This document shows, in pieces, positions 1 to 7,861 of a stretch of 38,197 bases of DNA. Origin of the DNA: Pseudomonadota bacterium (GTDB taxonomy: Bacteria > SAR324 > NAC60-12); the NCBI GenBank assembly GCA_004213175.1, contig SHAT01000017.1, positions 1-38,197 of the forward strand, read 5' to 3'. The position numbers and the translations under genes were made by a program. Position 1 is the first letter of the stretch. Every line of letters starts with the position of its first letter. The notes under the pieces are model-generated. The model had not been told where the DNA came from. It ran no database searches and saw only the letters and a list, made by a program, of their open reading frames with translations.

Positions 1-63
1 GCCAGAGAAAGAATATGGACAAAATAAAATTCACCTTTTTAATTAACCTTATTGTCTGGCTGT

Positions 64-1458
64 TTAATATTCAGGAAAATACTCCAGTTTAGCACCTGTT
101 TCTATAATTGCGTCTTTTTCTGGAAGTATCTTTTTCCGAAAATGTATTCCTTTCACCACTGTCTCCGGTTGAATGCTTCTGATTAAAGAACTTGCATCCT
201 GCTCATCAAAAATCACTACTCTGTCAACCGCTTCAATTGCAGAAAGTAGCACGGCTCTTTCACGTTCATTCAGCAAAGGAGGTTTTCCTTTCTGCATGGT
301 GATGCTCCGGTCACTGTTGATGGCTACAACATTAAAGCCCTTTAGCGTCTTCAGTTGGTGTAAAAATTTCAGATGTCCTGCAGAGATTTCGTCAAAAAAA
401 CCATTCGTGAAGATCACTGGCTTTTCCTTCGGAAGTGAAAGATATAGTTGTTCCGGAGTCATGATTTTATCAGAAGTTTCTCCAATATCAAAACGTTGTA
501 GCAGTTCATTTTTGGAAAATGCAACTACACCGACATGCTGAATTTCCATACTTGCTGCAAGCTGTGCCCAATACACAGCCTGTTCAATTTTAGCTTTTCC
601 CGCAAGCATAAAAGTTAGTACACTGCTGACTATATCCCCGGCGCCTACAACATCGAAAACTTCTTGTGTTTCTGCAGCTACAAAATGATAATCCTGCGGA
701 CTGCTAAAAAGCAGTAAACCGTCCTTGTCAAGACTGATTATCAGATATTTCACTTTTAATTCGGTCTTTAGAATTTTGGCTGCCTTAAGGATATCATTTT
801 GATCTTTGAATTTAAAACCAGCCGCCGCTTCAGCTTCTTTACGGTTGGGTTTTATAAGGGTGAAATTCTGATAGATTTTATAATTTGTAGTATTTCGAGG
901 GTCGCCCACTACAGGAATGTTGTTTTTTTTTCCACAAGCTGAAATTGCTTTCAGAGTTGCAGAACTAAGCAAACCTTTTCCATAATCTGAAACAATAACC
1001 GCATCGCAGTTTGGTATAGACTTTTCGAGGTAATTAATTAACTGTTTTTGAGTAAATTTAAAATCCGGATCAGGATCAACATCCATCCGGAGTAAATGGG
1101 TATGTCCAGCAATCATACGGTGTTTGAGGCAGCTTTTATAATTGTCAGCAACGATTACTCCGGAATTATCAACACCGTTTTCCGAGAGCAACTTACGTAT
1201 AGTGTTTCCGGTTTCATCATTTCCGGTGACACCACAGACGATGACTTCCGCGCCCAGAGCAGACAGATTCATGACTACATTGCCTGCACCGCCAAGGCGT
1301 TGATCTTCCCGGAGTACACGCATTATAGGAATCGGAGCTTCAGGAGAAACACGGTTCACTTCTCCCCATGAATAATGGTCCAGCATCAAGTCACCTACGA
1401 CGAGGATGCGCGGCGAAACTATTTTCTCAATTGCCCGGCGGAGATTTGGATCTTTCAT
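64..1458 (-). CDS. hldE: Bifunctional heptose-7-phosphate kinase / heptose-1-phosphate adenylyltransferase (HldE/RfaE), adenylyltransferase half altered
   Basis: Makes ADP-heptose for the LPS inner core: the N-terminal PfkB-type kinase phosphorylates heptose 7-phosphate and the C-terminal nucleotidyltransferase adenylates heptose 1-phosphate. The protein has 464 residues (E. coli HldE has 477). The kinase looks intact: GGAGN at 56-60 and DVVGAGD at 269-275, with Asp275 as catalytic base. The transferase domain starts near 348 with FTNGFFDEISAGH (350-362); the first His of the family HxGH motif is Ser359 here. The C-terminus stops at FPEY, before the Ser/Thr-rich motif (STTxII type) seen in relatives; a similar motif lies in another frame just downstream. 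Last gene of a minus-strand operon, starting 2 nt after the DsbA-like gene. Kinase function is well supported; adenylyltransferase activity is doubtful. Confidence 0.9.
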   Translation of the reverse strand: MKDPNLRRAIEKIVSPRILVVGDLMLDHYSWGEVNRVSPEAPIPIMRVLREDQRLGGAGNVVMNLSALGAEVIVCGVTGNDETGNTIRKLLSENGVDNSGVIVADNYKSCLKHRMIAGHTHLLRMDVDPDPDFKFTQKQLINYLEKSIPNCDAVIVSDYGKGLLSSATLKAISACGKKNNIPVVGDPRNTTNYKIYQNFTLIKPNRKEAEAAAGFKFKDQNDILKAAKILKTELKVKYLIISLDKDGLLLFSSPQDYHFVAAETQEVFDVVGAGDIVSSVLTFMLAGKAKIEQAVYWAQLAASMEIQHVGVVAFSKNELLQRFDIGETSDKIMTPEQLYLSLPKEKPVIFTNGFFDEISAGHLKFLHQLKTLKGFNVVAINSDRSITMQKGKPPLLNERERAVLLSAIEAVDRVVIFDEQDASSLIRSIQPETVVKGIHFRKKILPEKDAIIETGAKLEYFPEY

Positions 1459-1460
1459 TA

Positions 1461-2495
1461 TTATTGATTGCGACTTAGGTATTTATCTATGGTTTGTTTA
1501 AAAGTACTGTAGGGCTGTGCTCCAGAAAGTACCTCACCTTGGATTTCTCCAGATTTATAATCGAAGAGGCCGACAAAAAATCCGGGAGTCCCCGTAATTC
1601 CCAATTCCGCACCATCTTTCAAATCCTGATTTACTAATCCGCGATACTTTTCACTTTCCAAGCATTTATCAAATTTAGCAGGTGATTTTATTTTGATTTC
1701 TCGGGCATATTTTTTTAGATTGTCCAAAGTTTGTGCTTTTGGCTTTTTGAATAGCAACATGTGTATTTCTTCAAACTTGTCCTGTTCACGTGCACATTCG
1801 GCGGCGATTGCAGCTTCGTCTGCTTCCTGATGAAATGCGAGCGGAAAATGTCTATAGCCAAATGCAACACGGTTTTGATAGTTTTTGATCAGTTTGCCTA
1901 AAGTGATTTGCACCCTCCCGCAAAATGGACACTGATAATCAGAATATTCTAGTACAACGACAGAGGCTTTTTTGTTGCCCCTCATGTACGCAGTTTTTAT
2001 ATTTCCCTTTAGGAGAAAATCCGAAGGTGCTTCCAAATGAGAAACGATCCAACCTTTTTTAAGTGCTAGTGAGTACTGGTTCAACATATGCTGACTGCGG
2101 ACCTGTTGTTTCAAAAATTTTTCAATCTGGGGCCTGAGTTGATCAAGTGTTCCACGTTCCTTCAGGTTATTTTGCTCATAAAAAGCAATAATTTCTTTGA
2201 TGGTTATTTTTTTATCTACAGTCAATTTAATTTCTGGATGTTTAGCTGCAAGTTTTTCGATAGAAAATTCGATCAATTGAATGCTCAATTGTTGAAAAAG
2301 CTGTAGACTAAGATCATTCGATTTTTTGTTACGCACGTCTTCAAATGTCACAGGTGTGCCATCTACTACTCCGATAACAGGGTTAGGATGATAAACTGTA
2401 TCGGAAGTTTGTGCAAAAGCCAGAGCAAAAAATGCGGAGTTTAGAAATAGTAAAACAACAATCTTGAAAAAAGAGTGTGATAATTTATTTTTCAT
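1461..2495 (-). CDS. Secreted DsbA-like thiol oxidoreductase (thioredoxin fold) with extra N-terminal domain
   Basis: Probable periplasmic disulfide oxidoreductase or isomerase. I chose the internal ATG at 2495 because it gives a clean signal peptide (MKNKLSH, then hydrophobic residues to ALAFAQ near 28), while an upstream in-frame ATG at 2546 would overlap the previous gene and bury the signal. From this start: residues 40-145 are a helical region beginning GVVDGTPVTFEDVR, resembling the N-terminal part of SurA/PrsA-type proteins; residues 178-344 are a DsbA/thioredoxin_4 domain with CPFC at 189-192 and the cis-proline loop TGTP at 301-304. Lies 10 nt downstream of the LON-domain gene and 2 nt upstream of hldE, so probably co-transcribed. 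The exact substrate is unknown. Confidence 0.85.
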   Translation of the reverse strand: MKNKLSHSFFKIVVLLFLNSAFFALAFAQTSDTVYHPNPVIGVVDGTPVTFEDVRNKKSNDLSLQLFQQLSIQLIEFSIEKLAAKHPEIKLTVDKKITIKEIIAFYEQNNLKERGTLDQLRPQIEKFLKQQVRSQHMLNQYSLALKKGWIVSHLEAPSDFLLKGNIKTAYMRGNKKASVVVLEYSDYQCPFCGRVQITLGKLIKNYQNRVAFGYRHFPLAFHQEADEAAIAAECAREQDKFEEIHMLLFKKPKAQTLDNLKKYAREIKIKSPAKFDKCLESEKYRGLVNQDLKDGAELGITGTPGFFVGLFDYKSGEIQGEVLSGAQPYSTFKQTIDKYLSRNQ

Positions 2496-2505
2496 TTTTT
2501 CTAAT

Positions 2506-3144
2506 TTAATTAAGAAAGTTAGGAGATGAATTGGCTGTGACTTCATTCGGATTCAGCATTTCCATTAGGCAAATCAAGTCATCCAATCGCGTATCTAAAT
2601 CAGGTGACTCAAGCAGGGTTTGTTTCTCAATTCCCGAAAATTCAAGGTTCATGCTGAGTAGATTGACTAGGTAATTTGCTGGGATATCTTCTATTTTATC
2701 CCATTCAATTTCCAACTTATTTCTCTTAGAATATTCCCTGAAATTTTGATATAAAAGTTCTGCATCTCTTGAAAGCTTGGAATCTTCCTTGTCATGCGGG
2801 AAAGATGTATAAGCAACTTTTGCTATTCTATATGGAGTATCTGTTTCAAGTTCTTCAACAATATGAAAACGCGATTCACCATGAAGTTGAATCAGGTAAT
2901 TTCCTTTTGGTAATTGTTGTGACTGTTCTATTGATCCAGCACAGCCGATTTTGCACAACTTTTTAGAATCTTGTGCTGTAGGTTGGATAATCCCAATCAG
3001 TAGGTCATCATTTTCCATAACGTGCTCTACCATCTGACGATAGCGAGATTCAAAAATATGCAATGGCAAAACCGAACCTGGGAGCAATATTGTACCGTGC
3101 AGAGGAAACAAAGCAACGGTATCTGTCAGTTTTACAGTTGACAT
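2506..3144 (-). CDS. LON substrate-binding domain protein (Lon N-terminal-like, no protease)
   Basis: A stand-alone LON/PUA-like domain of 212 residues. The N-terminus FPLHGTILLPGSVLPLHIFE followed by RYRQMV is the hallmark of the domain that recognises substrates in Lon protease; no AAA+ or Ser-Lys protease domain follows. Such free-standing proteins are widespread in bacteria and have no settled function. Its ATG overlaps the stop of the SPL-like gene in a TAATG arrangement, which implies translational coupling. The C-terminal half (about 110-200) is helical, as in family members of 200-220 residues. Cytoplasmic; no signal or membrane segment. Confidence 0.88.
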   Translation of the reverse strand: MSTVKLTDTVALFPLHGTILLPGSVLPLHIFESRYRQMVEHVMENDDLLIGIIQPTAQDSKKLCKIGCAGSIEQSQQLPKGNYLIQLHGESRFHIVEELETDTPYRIAKVAYTSFPHDKEDSKLSRDAELLYQNFREYSKRNKLEIEWDKIEDIPANYLVNLLSMNLEFSGIEKQTLLESPDLDTRLDDLICLMEMLNPNEVTANSSPNFLN

Positions 3145-4268
3145 TAGGCCTCCACTGGGAAACGTTCAGGGAGACTGGTTACCAGTTTGTCTTCGAGGAC
3201 CCTAGCATTTTGGGGCTGGTAAGCCATTGTTTTTTCCCAGATTGTACTATTTTCCATACAAAGATATGTTGGTATCCGAGGTGCTAATTTTTTAATTCTC
3301 TGTTGAACATTCCGAAACATGCGCTGGCGTATTTTTCTTAAATATCGCATTTTTCCATCTTTTCCTGGAACAAACTCACCTAAAAATATATTGCTGTTTG
3401 GAAAGCGTTCATCAACAACTGCTTTCAGCGAAGAGATATAGCGTAAAGCTCCTAAACTGATCCAGGCTATTCTATCCGGAGGAACAGAGCCAAGTATTTG
3501 ATCAACTAGATTCTGATAACCTTTTTCCCAATCCGGATAGTTGATCATTGGGTCAAAATGAAATGCCACTTTGTATCCTGCCTCTGATGCCATTCTTGCT
3601 GCTTCCAGTCGTTCAGTCAGTCTTGCAGTTTTATGTTCTTCCTGTTCAACAATGATTTCTGGATTTACAGACCATGAAATTACAGTTTTTCCACCATGCG
3701 GAAGATCAAGGAGATGGTCAACATGCTTTGATTTTGTTTTAAGCTCAAGCAAAGCATTAGGCAGTTTGGCAAAGTAACGGATTACATGAGCTTTGATTCC
3801 TAAAATATGGTCAAGTGCGAGACTGTCTGAATGTTCACCTGTTCCAACACGAAACAAAGTACCTGGCTGAGCGGAAGTAAGCCGGCCTACCTGTTCCAGA
3901 ATTTCTTCTAGATTTGCGTGAATTGTAATAACAGGTTTATTCAGAAATGCTTGTAGGATACAGTATGTACACTCAAATGGACAGTTTTCAATTAAATCCA
4001 GCGTAAAATAATTACAACAGACGAGTTCATTTGAAAATCCCGGGCAAGCCTTTATTGATTTTCCTTTAAAATACTTGAGATGTAAGGTCTTCTTACCCTT
4101 TGTGAGTGGATTGCGTAGTGGGTCAGTTCCGAACTCGTCATGATGCCATGAGAAATTTTCTACTACTTTACTTGGGATATCCGAAAAATGTTCACAAATT
4201 TGCTCAGTCAGAGGTTCTGCGACAACTGCCTTGTCAATGATAATTCTTTCTGGAATGTACTGAAACAT
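3144..4268 (-). CDS. Spore photoproduct lyase (SPL)-family radical SAM protein, probably not a true SP lyase
   Basis: A 374-residue radical SAM protein with CPFECTYC at 96-103, giving the Cys96-x3-Cys100-x2-Cys103 cluster site that binds [4Fe-4S] and SAM. Length, the preceding Cys-rich stretch (VCCNYFTLDL) and the C-terminal LCMENSTIWEK motif place it with the SPL-like family found widely outside spore formers. In Bacillus SPL a Cys about 44 residues after the cluster donates the hydrogen; the matching stretch here reads RVGTGEHSDSLALDH (140-154) and has no Cys. I therefore infer a different, unknown reaction. First gene of the operon that runs to hldE; it faces the plus-strand methyltransferase across a 249-bp gap. 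Confidence 0.85.
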   Translation of the reverse strand: MFQYIPERIIIDKAVVAEPLTEQICEHFSDIPSKVVENFSWHHDEFGTDPLRNPLTKGKKTLHLKYFKGKSIKACPGFSNELVCCNYFTLDLIENCPFECTYCILQAFLNKPVITIHANLEEILEQVGRLTSAQPGTLFRVGTGEHSDSLALDHILGIKAHVIRYFAKLPNALLELKTKSKHVDHLLDLPHGGKTVISWSVNPEIIVEQEEHKTARLTERLEAARMASEAGYKVAFHFDPMINYPDWEKGYQNLVDQILGSVPPDRIAWISLGALRYISSLKAVVDERFPNSNIFLGEFVPGKDGKMRYLRKIRQRMFRNVQQRIKKLAPRIPTYLCMENSTIWEKTMAYQPQNARVLEDKLVTSLPERFPVEA

Positions 4269-4517
4269 CAGGTTTTTATTATATGGTTGTGTAAATATTG
4301 ATTAAGTTTGATTACGGTTTAATTGGTCTTTACTAAATGAAATAAAAAAAATCATAATTTTTTTGATAAATCATTGATTTAATAGTAAATAGTATTTATT
4401 TAGCGCCGATTATTTCAGAGAAACATCTAGACATAATCCAGATTTATATGCTAATTCTATTATAGGTCTGGCATAAAAGCCAATTTAAACACTTTTTCAT
4501 TTATTATTTAAGAAAAC
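4269..4517. other. Divergent intergenic region between the SPL-like operon and the accessory block
   Basis: A 249-bp, very AT-rich spacer that must hold promoters for both directions. Visible: an A-run/T-run inverted repeat (4344-4364), a 13-nt palindrome TAAATAGTATTTA near 4386-4398, and a short TGGC/GCCA repeat at 4469-4482. None matches a regulator I can name, and I could not fix a convincing -35/-10 pair. Confidence 0.4.
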
Positions 4518-5270
4518 ATGAGCATACCTTTAAATAAAAAATCTACAACATCAGATATTGAAAAGCGTTTTGATAAAGACGTTGAAAGGTTTTCAAATAT
4601 TGATACAGGTCAAGTTACGACTATAGACGCATCTCTTTCGATGGAATTGATAACCGAAGCAGCTATCTCAGCAAATCCCGTTATTTTAAAAGTTCTAGAT
4701 ATCGGTTGCGGAGCAGGTAACAATACAATAAAACTCCTTAGAAAATATGGAACTGGTTTTGATTGTGACCTTGTTGATCTCAGTATGCATATGCTAGAAA
4801 GAGCAAAGGAAAGAGTTTCTCAGGAGACACAAGGTGAGATCAATACTTTTCATGAAGACTTTAGGACTGTAGACCTTAATGAAGAGAGTTACGATGTGAT
4901 TCTTGCTGCTGCAGTACTCCATCATCTAAGAGAATATCAAGACTGGAAAGACGTCTTTGAGAAGATTTTTCGATTATTAAAGCCAGGAGGATCATTTTGG
5001 GTAACAGACCTTGTAAGCCATGATGATTCTAATATCCAAACGCTTATGTGGAATCGCTATGGTAATTATCTCAAAACGAAAGGAGGAGATGATTATATGG
5101 AGAAAGTATTTAAATATATTGACCAGGAGGACTCTCCACGTTCAGTAGTTTTTCAGCTAGATTTAATGAGAGACTCTGGGTTTGAGACAGTGGATGTTTT
5201 ACACAAGAATTCCTGTTTCTCTGCGTTTGGTGGAATCAAAGGCAAAAAAATTAGTGTGACTGATTATTAA
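4518..5270 (+). CDS. Class I SAM-dependent methyltransferase (first of block)
   Basis: A 250-residue Rossmann-type methyltransferase. Motif I is VLDIGCGAG at 59-67, the acidic residue ending strand 2 lies in LVDLSMHML (85-93), and AAVLHH and LKPGGSFWVTD follow in the expected order. The segment before motif I (RFDKDVERFSN, then TIDA) and the long helical cap after the fold (about 175-240) resemble small-molecule or CmoA-like enzymes rather than rRNA or protein methyltransferases. I cannot name the substrate. First gene of a plus-strand block of five; 68 nt separate it from the exporter gene. Within the block the second methyltransferase is a distinct subfamily, so the two are not a recent duplication. 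Confidence 0.85.
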   Translation: MSIPLNKKSTTSDIEKRFDKDVERFSNIDTGQVTTIDASLSMELITEAAISANPVILKVLDIGCGAGNNTIKLLRKYGTGFDCDLVDLSMHMLERAKERVSQETQGEINTFHEDFRTVDLNEESYDVILAAAVLHHLREYQDWKDVFEKIFRLLKPGGSFWVTDLVSHDDSNIQTLMWNRYGNYLKTKGGDDYMEKVFKYIDQEDSPRSVVFQLDLMRDSGFETVDVLHKNSCFSAFGGIKGKKISVTDY

Positions 5271-5338
5271 TCAAGATGCTCTAGTGTAACTTTGCTCTAT
5301 ACATTGACAACATTAGTAGATCAAAAAGGACAACTTAC

Positions 5339-6100
5339 ATGATTGATTCTTATACTATCATTATTGCTGTTGGAGTCTTTATAATTGCTGGCATAGTAAA
5401 AGGAGTTTTAGGTCTTGGTTTACCATCGATTAGTTTGGCATTACTCACTGTAGCAATTGATTTACCAAGTGCAATGTCGATAATGCTTGTACCTTCTCTA
5501 ATTACAAATATTTGGCAAGCCAGTGTCGGTGGGAACTTCAAAGTTACCTTAATCCGTATTTGGCCATTGCTATTATTTGCTTCTGGAACTATATGGATAG
5601 GAGCTTTATTTCTCACTCGTATCAACATCTTCTTTCTTTCTGCTCTTCTTGGGGTTGTGCTTATTGTTTATTCACTTATCAACTTAGCAGGCTTTAGGTT
5701 TATTATAGAAGCTAGGAATGAATTATTGGTTGGGGGGATTTTAGGATGTATAAACGGTGTTATCACAGGTATGACGGGGTCTTTTGCTGTTCCGGGTGTA
5801 ATGTATCTACAGGCGATTAAATTAAAGCGAGATGCTTTGATACAAGCAATGGGGATGTTATTTATGGTATCAACATTTGCACTTGGTATGTCATTGCAAC
5901 AGTATAAATTTTTGTCTTTCAATAACGGATTGCTATCATGTTTATGTCTATTTCCTGCTATTGTGGGGATGGTAATTGGACAGAAAATTCGTAACAAGCT
6001 ACCTGAAACTACTTTCCGAAAAGTATTATTTTACTCACTGTTGGTATTAGGAATTTATCTTTTGGTTGTTAAACTGAACCACTACGTTAACCATTTCTAA
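5339..6100 (+). CDS. TauE/SafE-family membrane exporter
   Basis: A 253-residue integral membrane protein. The N-terminal stretch (IIAGIVKGVLGLG followed by PSISLALL) and the internal repeat (GGILGCINGVITGMTGSFAVPGV, about residues 131-153, described here only by its key glycines and Pro) are typical of TauE/SafE (formerly DUF81) permeases. Roughly seven to eight hydrophobic helices are visible across the chain. Family members export sulfite, sulfoacetate or other organosulfonates, but many act on unknown anions, so the substrate must be inferred from neighbours. It sits between a methyltransferase and PLP enzymes, which suggests export of the pathway's product or by-product. Confidence 0.88.
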   Translation: MIDSYTIIIAVGVFIIAGIVKGVLGLGLPSISLALLTVAIDLPSAMSIMLVPSLITNIWQASVGGNFKVTLIRIWPLLLFASGTIWIGALFLTRINIFFLSALLGVVLIVYSLINLAGFRFIIEARNELLVGGILGCINGVITGMTGSFAVPGVMYLQAIKLKRDALIQAMGMLFMVSTFALGMSLQQYKFLSFNNGLLSCLCLFPAIVGMVIGQKIRNKLPETTFRKVLFYSLLVLGIYLLVVKLNHYVNHF

Positions 6101-6165
6101 TAACAAAACACGAATTATTAACTTTTCATGACATTTTTTAAAAAAATTATCAAAAATAGTAAAGC

Positions 6166-7089
6166 ATGAAAACACTTCATATTGAGACACCGCTCATTGA
6201 ATCGATACCATTGGGAAAAAAAGTTAAGGGGAAAGTTTGGCTGAAACTTGAAGCATTACAGCCTTCTGGTTCGTTTAAACTAAGAGGGATTGGATATGCA
6301 TGCCAAACATACTTGCGAAGGGGAGCAAAGAAGTTTGTCAGCTCATCGGGTGGTAATGCAGGTATTGCAGTTGCGTTCGCAGGAAGACAACTTGGTCTTC
6401 CTGTGGTGGTGGTGGTTCCAGAATCAACAACAGAAAATGCTATCGAAGCTATAAAACAGGAGCATGCAGAAGTAATTGTTAGAGGGGGCTCCTGGCAAGA
6501 AGCCCATGATTACTCCCTCAAGTTGACTGACTCTGAATGCATCCATATTCACCCTTTTGATGATCCGCTATTATGGGATGGGCATGCTACTATTTTAGAT
6601 GAAGTGAAAAAGTCAGGACTTTCTCCAGATGTTGTAGTCCTATCAGTAGGTGGTGGCGGTTTAATGTGTGGAATTATTGAAGGTCTGTGTAGAAATAATA
6701 TGGCTACTGTTCCTGTGATTGCTGTTGAAACTGTTGGTGCGGATTCTCTAGCAACATCCCTGAGTGCTGGGCAACACCTTGAATTAGATGATATAACAAG
6801 CTTGGCTACTTCCCTAGGTGCCAAAAAAGTGGCAAAAGCAACATACGATTGGTGCTACAAGCATGAAGTAGTTAGTCATGTTGTATCTGATATGGAAGCA
6901 GTAAATTCATGTCTAGAATTTTGCAATGATCATCGTTTATTGGTAGAACCTGCGTGTGGAGCAACACTAAGTACATTATATAATCCGATTGAGTTTCTGA
7001 TGGATAAAAAAAATATTCTAGTTATTGTTTGTGGAGGTTCTGGAGTTACGATAGATAAGATGAATGACTGGAAAATAAAAATGGGATAA
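6166..7089 (+). CDS. PLP-dependent serine/threonine dehydratase-like enzyme (eukaryotic SDS-type, fold type II)
   Basis: A 307-residue fold-type II PLP enzyme. PSGSFKLRG at 33-41 holds the Schiff-base Lys38; SSGGNAG (60-66) is the substrate-carboxylate loop; SVGGGG (160-165) is the PLP-phosphate glycine loop; VEPACGA and VCGGSG occur near the C-terminus. The pattern matches animal-type L-serine dehydratase (about 320 residues) better than bacterial IlvA, and there is no ACT regulatory domain. It could deaminate serine or threonine, or use the aminoacrylate intermediate for beta-replacement with a sulfur nucleophile. Lies 65 nt after the exporter gene, in the middle of the accessory block. Confidence 0.85.
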   Translation: MKTLHIETPLIESIPLGKKVKGKVWLKLEALQPSGSFKLRGIGYACQTYLRRGAKKFVSSSGGNAGIAVAFAGRQLGLPVVVVVPESTTENAIEAIKQEHAEVIVRGGSWQEAHDYSLKLTDSECIHIHPFDDPLLWDGHATILDEVKKSGLSPDVVVLSVGGGGLMCGIIEGLCRNNMATVPVIAVETVGADSLATSLSAGQHLELDDITSLATSLGAKKVAKATYDWCYKHEVVSHVVSDMEAVNSCLEFCNDHRLLVEPACGATLSTLYNPIEFLMDKKNILVIVCGGSGVTIDKMNDWKIKMG

Positions 7090-7206
7090 TAATCGTATGT
7101 ACTTAGATAATAAATAGAATCCGCTTTTTGTTGCCAGTAATGTAAATCATTATATTTCTGGACTAATTCTAAATTCGATATAAATTAAATTATTAAGAAA
7201 TAATAA

Positions 7207-7809
7207 ATGACTGACTTTTTCAATGAAAAAGCCAAAGATTGGGATGCCAGTGAGATGAGAAAGGCACTTTCATCTGCTATTGGGTCATCAATATTAGAAA
7301 ATGTTTATTTGCATGATCAGATGAGCGTTATGGACTTTGGTGCAGGTACAGGGTTGATTAGTTCTCAAGTTGCGCCTATGGTAAAAAAGATAGTTGCTGT
7401 AGATATTTCAGAAGCTATGTTAAATAAACTTGTCTCCAAACCAGAATTACATGGTAAAGTTGAGGTAGTCTGTCAGGACATTATTCATAAATCTATATCT
7501 GAAAAATTTGACTTAATTATGAGTGCTATGGCTATGCATCATGTAAAAGATACAACAAGGCTGATTCAAAGATTTTCAGAACATTTAAGACCTAGAGGGA
7601 TTATTGCGTTAGCTGATCTTGACAAAGAAGACGGAAGTTTTCATCCAGAAGGTACTGAAGGTATATTTCATTTAGGTTTTAAAAGGAATGAATTGCAAAT
7701 CATACTGGAAAAATATGGATTCAGTCAAATTCGTTTTTTTACAGCGCACAAAGTTTTTAAAGAGGGGAAAAATTATCCCATATTTCTAGTAACGGCTACA
7801 AAAAATTAA
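7207..7809 (+). CDS. Class I SAM-dependent methyltransferase (second of block)
   Basis: A 200-residue methyltransferase beginning MTDFFNEKAKDWD. Motif I is VMDFGAGTG at 41-49; the acidic residue of motif II lies in AVDISEAML (64-72); QDI and MSAMAMHHVKD follow. It is a compact enzyme with little beyond the Rossmann core, so it probably acts on a small molecule, but the substrate is not recognisable. Preceded by a 117-bp gap and followed by a 52-bp gap that contains a perfect TGCCTG/CAGGCA inverted repeat. Part of the plus-strand block that ends with the PLP decarboxylase. Confidence 0.83.
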   Translation: MTDFFNEKAKDWDASEMRKALSSAIGSSILENVYLHDQMSVMDFGAGTGLISSQVAPMVKKIVAVDISEAMLNKLVSKPELHGKVEVVCQDIIHKSISEKFDLIMSAMAMHHVKDTTRLIQRFSEHLRPRGIIALADLDKEDGSFHPEGTEGIFHLGFKRNELQIILEKYGFSQIRFFTAHKVFKEGKNYPIFLVTATKN

Positions 7810-7822
7810 TTTCAAACCTAAC

Positions 7823-7836
7823 TGCCTGTCCAGGCA
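7823..7836. repeat. Short inverted repeat before the decarboxylase gene
   Basis: TGCCTG, 2-nt spacer TC, then CAGGCA. The symmetry is perfect over 14 nt and GC-rich against an AT-rich gap. No T-run follows, so a terminator is unlikely; an operator or an mRNA hairpin is possible. No regulator can be named. Confidence 0.35.
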
Positions 7837-7861
7837 TAATTCAAAAAAAGTGGTTTATAAA

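Noticed and set aside
1783-1796. Another CACGTG-centred sequence (TGTTCACGTGCACA) resembling parS
   Set aside because: It lacks the GAAACA half and lies inside the DsbA-like coding region; other CACGTG sites in the window are also partial.
4344-4364. A-run/T-run inverted repeat as a terminator
   Set aside because: All A-T pairs in a divergent promoter region; more likely an A-tract that bends DNA.
4469-7840. Shared GGCATAA string before the first and last genes of the accessory block (4470 and 7834) as a common operator
   Set aside because: Only seven bases match and their flanks differ, so chance is likely in a region this size.
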